From Pedomonas mirosovicensis (lineage in GTDB: Bacteria > Pseudomonadota > Alphaproteobacteria > Sphingomonadales > Sphingomonadaceae): a stretch of DNA of 64,000 bases. Below the pieces are notes generated by a model. It made no database searches and was not told the origin of the DNA. It saw only the letters and a list, made by a program, of their open reading frames with translations. The stretch covers positions 1,131,001-1,195,000 of the forward strand of contig NZ_JAKFIA010000001.1 in assembly GCF_022569295.1 (NCBI RefSeq), written 5' to 3'. The translations under genes were made by a program, and so were the position numbers. Of this stretch, positions 63,014 through 64,000 are shown in pieces (positions within the stretch are counted from its first letter, which is position 1; every line of letters begins with the position of its first letter).

Positions 63014-64000
63014 TCAGGCGATCAACGTGCCCGGTTGCAGCTCCACCTTGATCCAGCCGGTGCGGCGGGCATCGAAGGCCTTGTAGGCGTCGATGGCGGA
63101 TTCCAGCGGCACGGCGTGGGTAAGGATGGCGGTGGGGTCGATGGCCTTGCCGCGCACCAGCTCGATAAGGTGCGGGATGTAGCGCCGGTGGTTGCAGTTG
63201 CCCATGTTGATGGCGAGGTTCTTGTTCATCGCCTCGCCGATGGGAAACACCCGCGCCTGGGGCGGGTAGACGCCGATGATGGAGAGTGTGCCCGCCTTGG
63301 CCAGCGCCTCGACCGCCCATTCAAGCGCCTGGCTGGGGCCGTCGCCCGGAATCCAGTTGCCGTTGGCCGGCGCGATGCGGGGCGCGAGGGCGCGCAGTTC
63401 GCGGTCGAACTCCTCGGCGCGCTCCTGCGACCGCTCCGCGGCCGGGCCGTGATGGGCGCGGCAGGAATCAACGCCTACCGCATCGATGGCGCGATCAACG
63501 CCAATGCCGTTGGTCAGCTCCAAAAGCACCTCGACCGGGTTTTCCTGCTCGTAGTTGATGACTTCCGCTCCCTGGCGGCGGGCCATGGCGAGGCGATCCT
63601 GATGACAGTCGATGGCGAAGACGCGGCCCGCATCCATCAACTTGGCGCTGGCGATGGCGAATTGGCCCACCGGCCCGCAGCCGAACACGGCCACCGTGTC
63701 GCCCTTGGAAATCTCCGCCAGCTTGGCCCCGAACCAGCCGGTGGGAAAGATGTCGGAAAGCAGGATGGCCTGATCGTCCGTAATGTCATCCGGCAGCTTC
63801 ACCAGCCCGGTGTGGGCGAAGGGAATGCGCGCCTTCTCCGCTTGTAGGCCGGGATAGCTGCCTGTTGATTCCGGGCCGCCGAAAAAGGCCGTGCCCGCCC
63901 GCTTGCCTTCGGGGTTCGCTATGTCGCACTGGGCGAAGTAGCCAGCGCGGCAATAGGAGCACGCGCCGCAGGCGATGGTGGAGGGGATGACCACCCGGTC
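63014..64000 (-). CDS. Zinc-dependent alcohol dehydrogenase, N-terminus beyond window
   Basis: This medium-chain zinc dehydrogenase resembles the glutathione-independent formaldehyde dehydrogenase group. ACGACSYCRAGYFAQCD is the structural-zinc cysteine loop. The Rossmann motif VAVFGCGPVGQFAIASAKLMDA and an NAD-type acidic residue in VFAIDCHQDRL are present. An insertion near GVDSCRAHHGPAAERSQERAEEFDRELRAL is typical of this group. About 329 residues are present; the start and the catalytic-zinc Cys lie off the right edge. Confidence 0.87.
   Translation of the reverse strand, partial: DRVVIPSTIACGACSYCRAGYFAQCDIANPEGKRAGTAFFGGPESTGSYPGLQAEKARIPFAHTGLVKLPDDITDDQAILLSDIFPTGWFGAKLAEISKGDTVAVFGCGPVGQFAIASAKLMDAGRVFAIDCHQDRLAMARRQGAEVINYEQENPVEVLLELTNGIGVDRAIDAVGVDSCRAHHGPAAERSQERAEEFDRELRALAPRIAPANGNWIPGDGPSQALEWAVEALAKAGTLSIIGVYPPQARVFPIGEAMNKNLAINMGNCNHRRYIPHLIELVRGKAIDPTAILTHAVPLESAIDAYKAFDARRTGWIKVELQPGTLIA

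Overview
This window is GC-rich chromosomal DNA from an alphaproteobacterium, most likely of the Sphingomonadales type. That placement is inferred from gene content: GapR (DUF2312), DUF1013 (TrcR type), DUF1465 (RcdA type), COQ9, a split proton-translocating transhydrogenase, the short aa3-type oxidase subunit IV, and a dihydropteroate synthase with a long N-terminal extension. Nearly everything is core genome. There is no prophage, transposase, integrase, CRISPR array or rRNA.

Layout. 1-4.7 kb: pyruvate kinase (cut by the left edge), DUF1244, gapR, a YbjQ-family gene, yebC-ruvC-ruvA. A small membrane-peptide gene lies antisense in the gap before ruvB. 5.1-13 kb: ruvB and the Tol-Pal envelope operon (ybgC, tolQ, tolR, tolA, tolB, pal, cpoB), then tilS. 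13-22.3 kb: ftsH, folP, an outer-membrane beta-barrel, an ABC1 kinase, a small oxidase subunit and pntAA-pntAB-pntB. 22.6-26.8 kb: ydbH-ynbE-ydbL, an envelope-bridging lipid transport set. 26.9-32.6 kb: glutathione-dependent formaldehyde detoxification (fghA, frmA), a DUF1648 protein, an enoyl-CoA hydratase, an MBL hydrolase and a SugE/Gdx guanidinium exporter behind a probable guanidine-II riboswitch. 33-38 kb: nadA-nadC, a LuxR-type regulator, DUF1192 and a quinone oxidoreductase. 38-46.4 kb: DUF1013, two DUF465 genes, EamA/MarR, an MMPL exporter, DUF6665, a PhnA-like protein and MarR/hppD. 46.5-51.2 kb: a TPR protein, hsp20 with a ROSE thermometer and heat-shock promoter, DUF1465, GtrA, DUF423, FKBP and rpsU. 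51.3-64 kb: COQ9, feoA-feoB, ssb, an unknown exported protein, a hybrid histidine kinase, a subtilase, DUF4139, tRNA-Pro(CGG), an acyl-CoA thioesterase, two DUF1622 proteins and a zinc alcohol dehydrogenase cut by the right edge.

Two patterns cut across the window. First, six conserved genes (ybjQ, tolQ, tolR, tolB, qor, COQ9) are each broken by one single-base indel, mostly in short homopolymers. This points to assembly errors rather than gene loss, and the tRNA-Pro T-loop and one riboswitch hairpin may be affected too. Second, several intergenic gaps carry a dispersed repeat: a GC-rich hairpin followed by a CACCCCGTTCGTTT-like tail, often as inverted pairs (REP/BIME-like).

The most interesting regulatory and small-gene signals are the ROSE thermometer with its heat-shock promoter, the guanidine-II riboswitch candidate, paired palindromes upstream of nadA, a MarR operator between eamA and marR, and the Hol_Tox-like antisense peptide whose Shine-Dalgarno site can fold into a leader hairpin.
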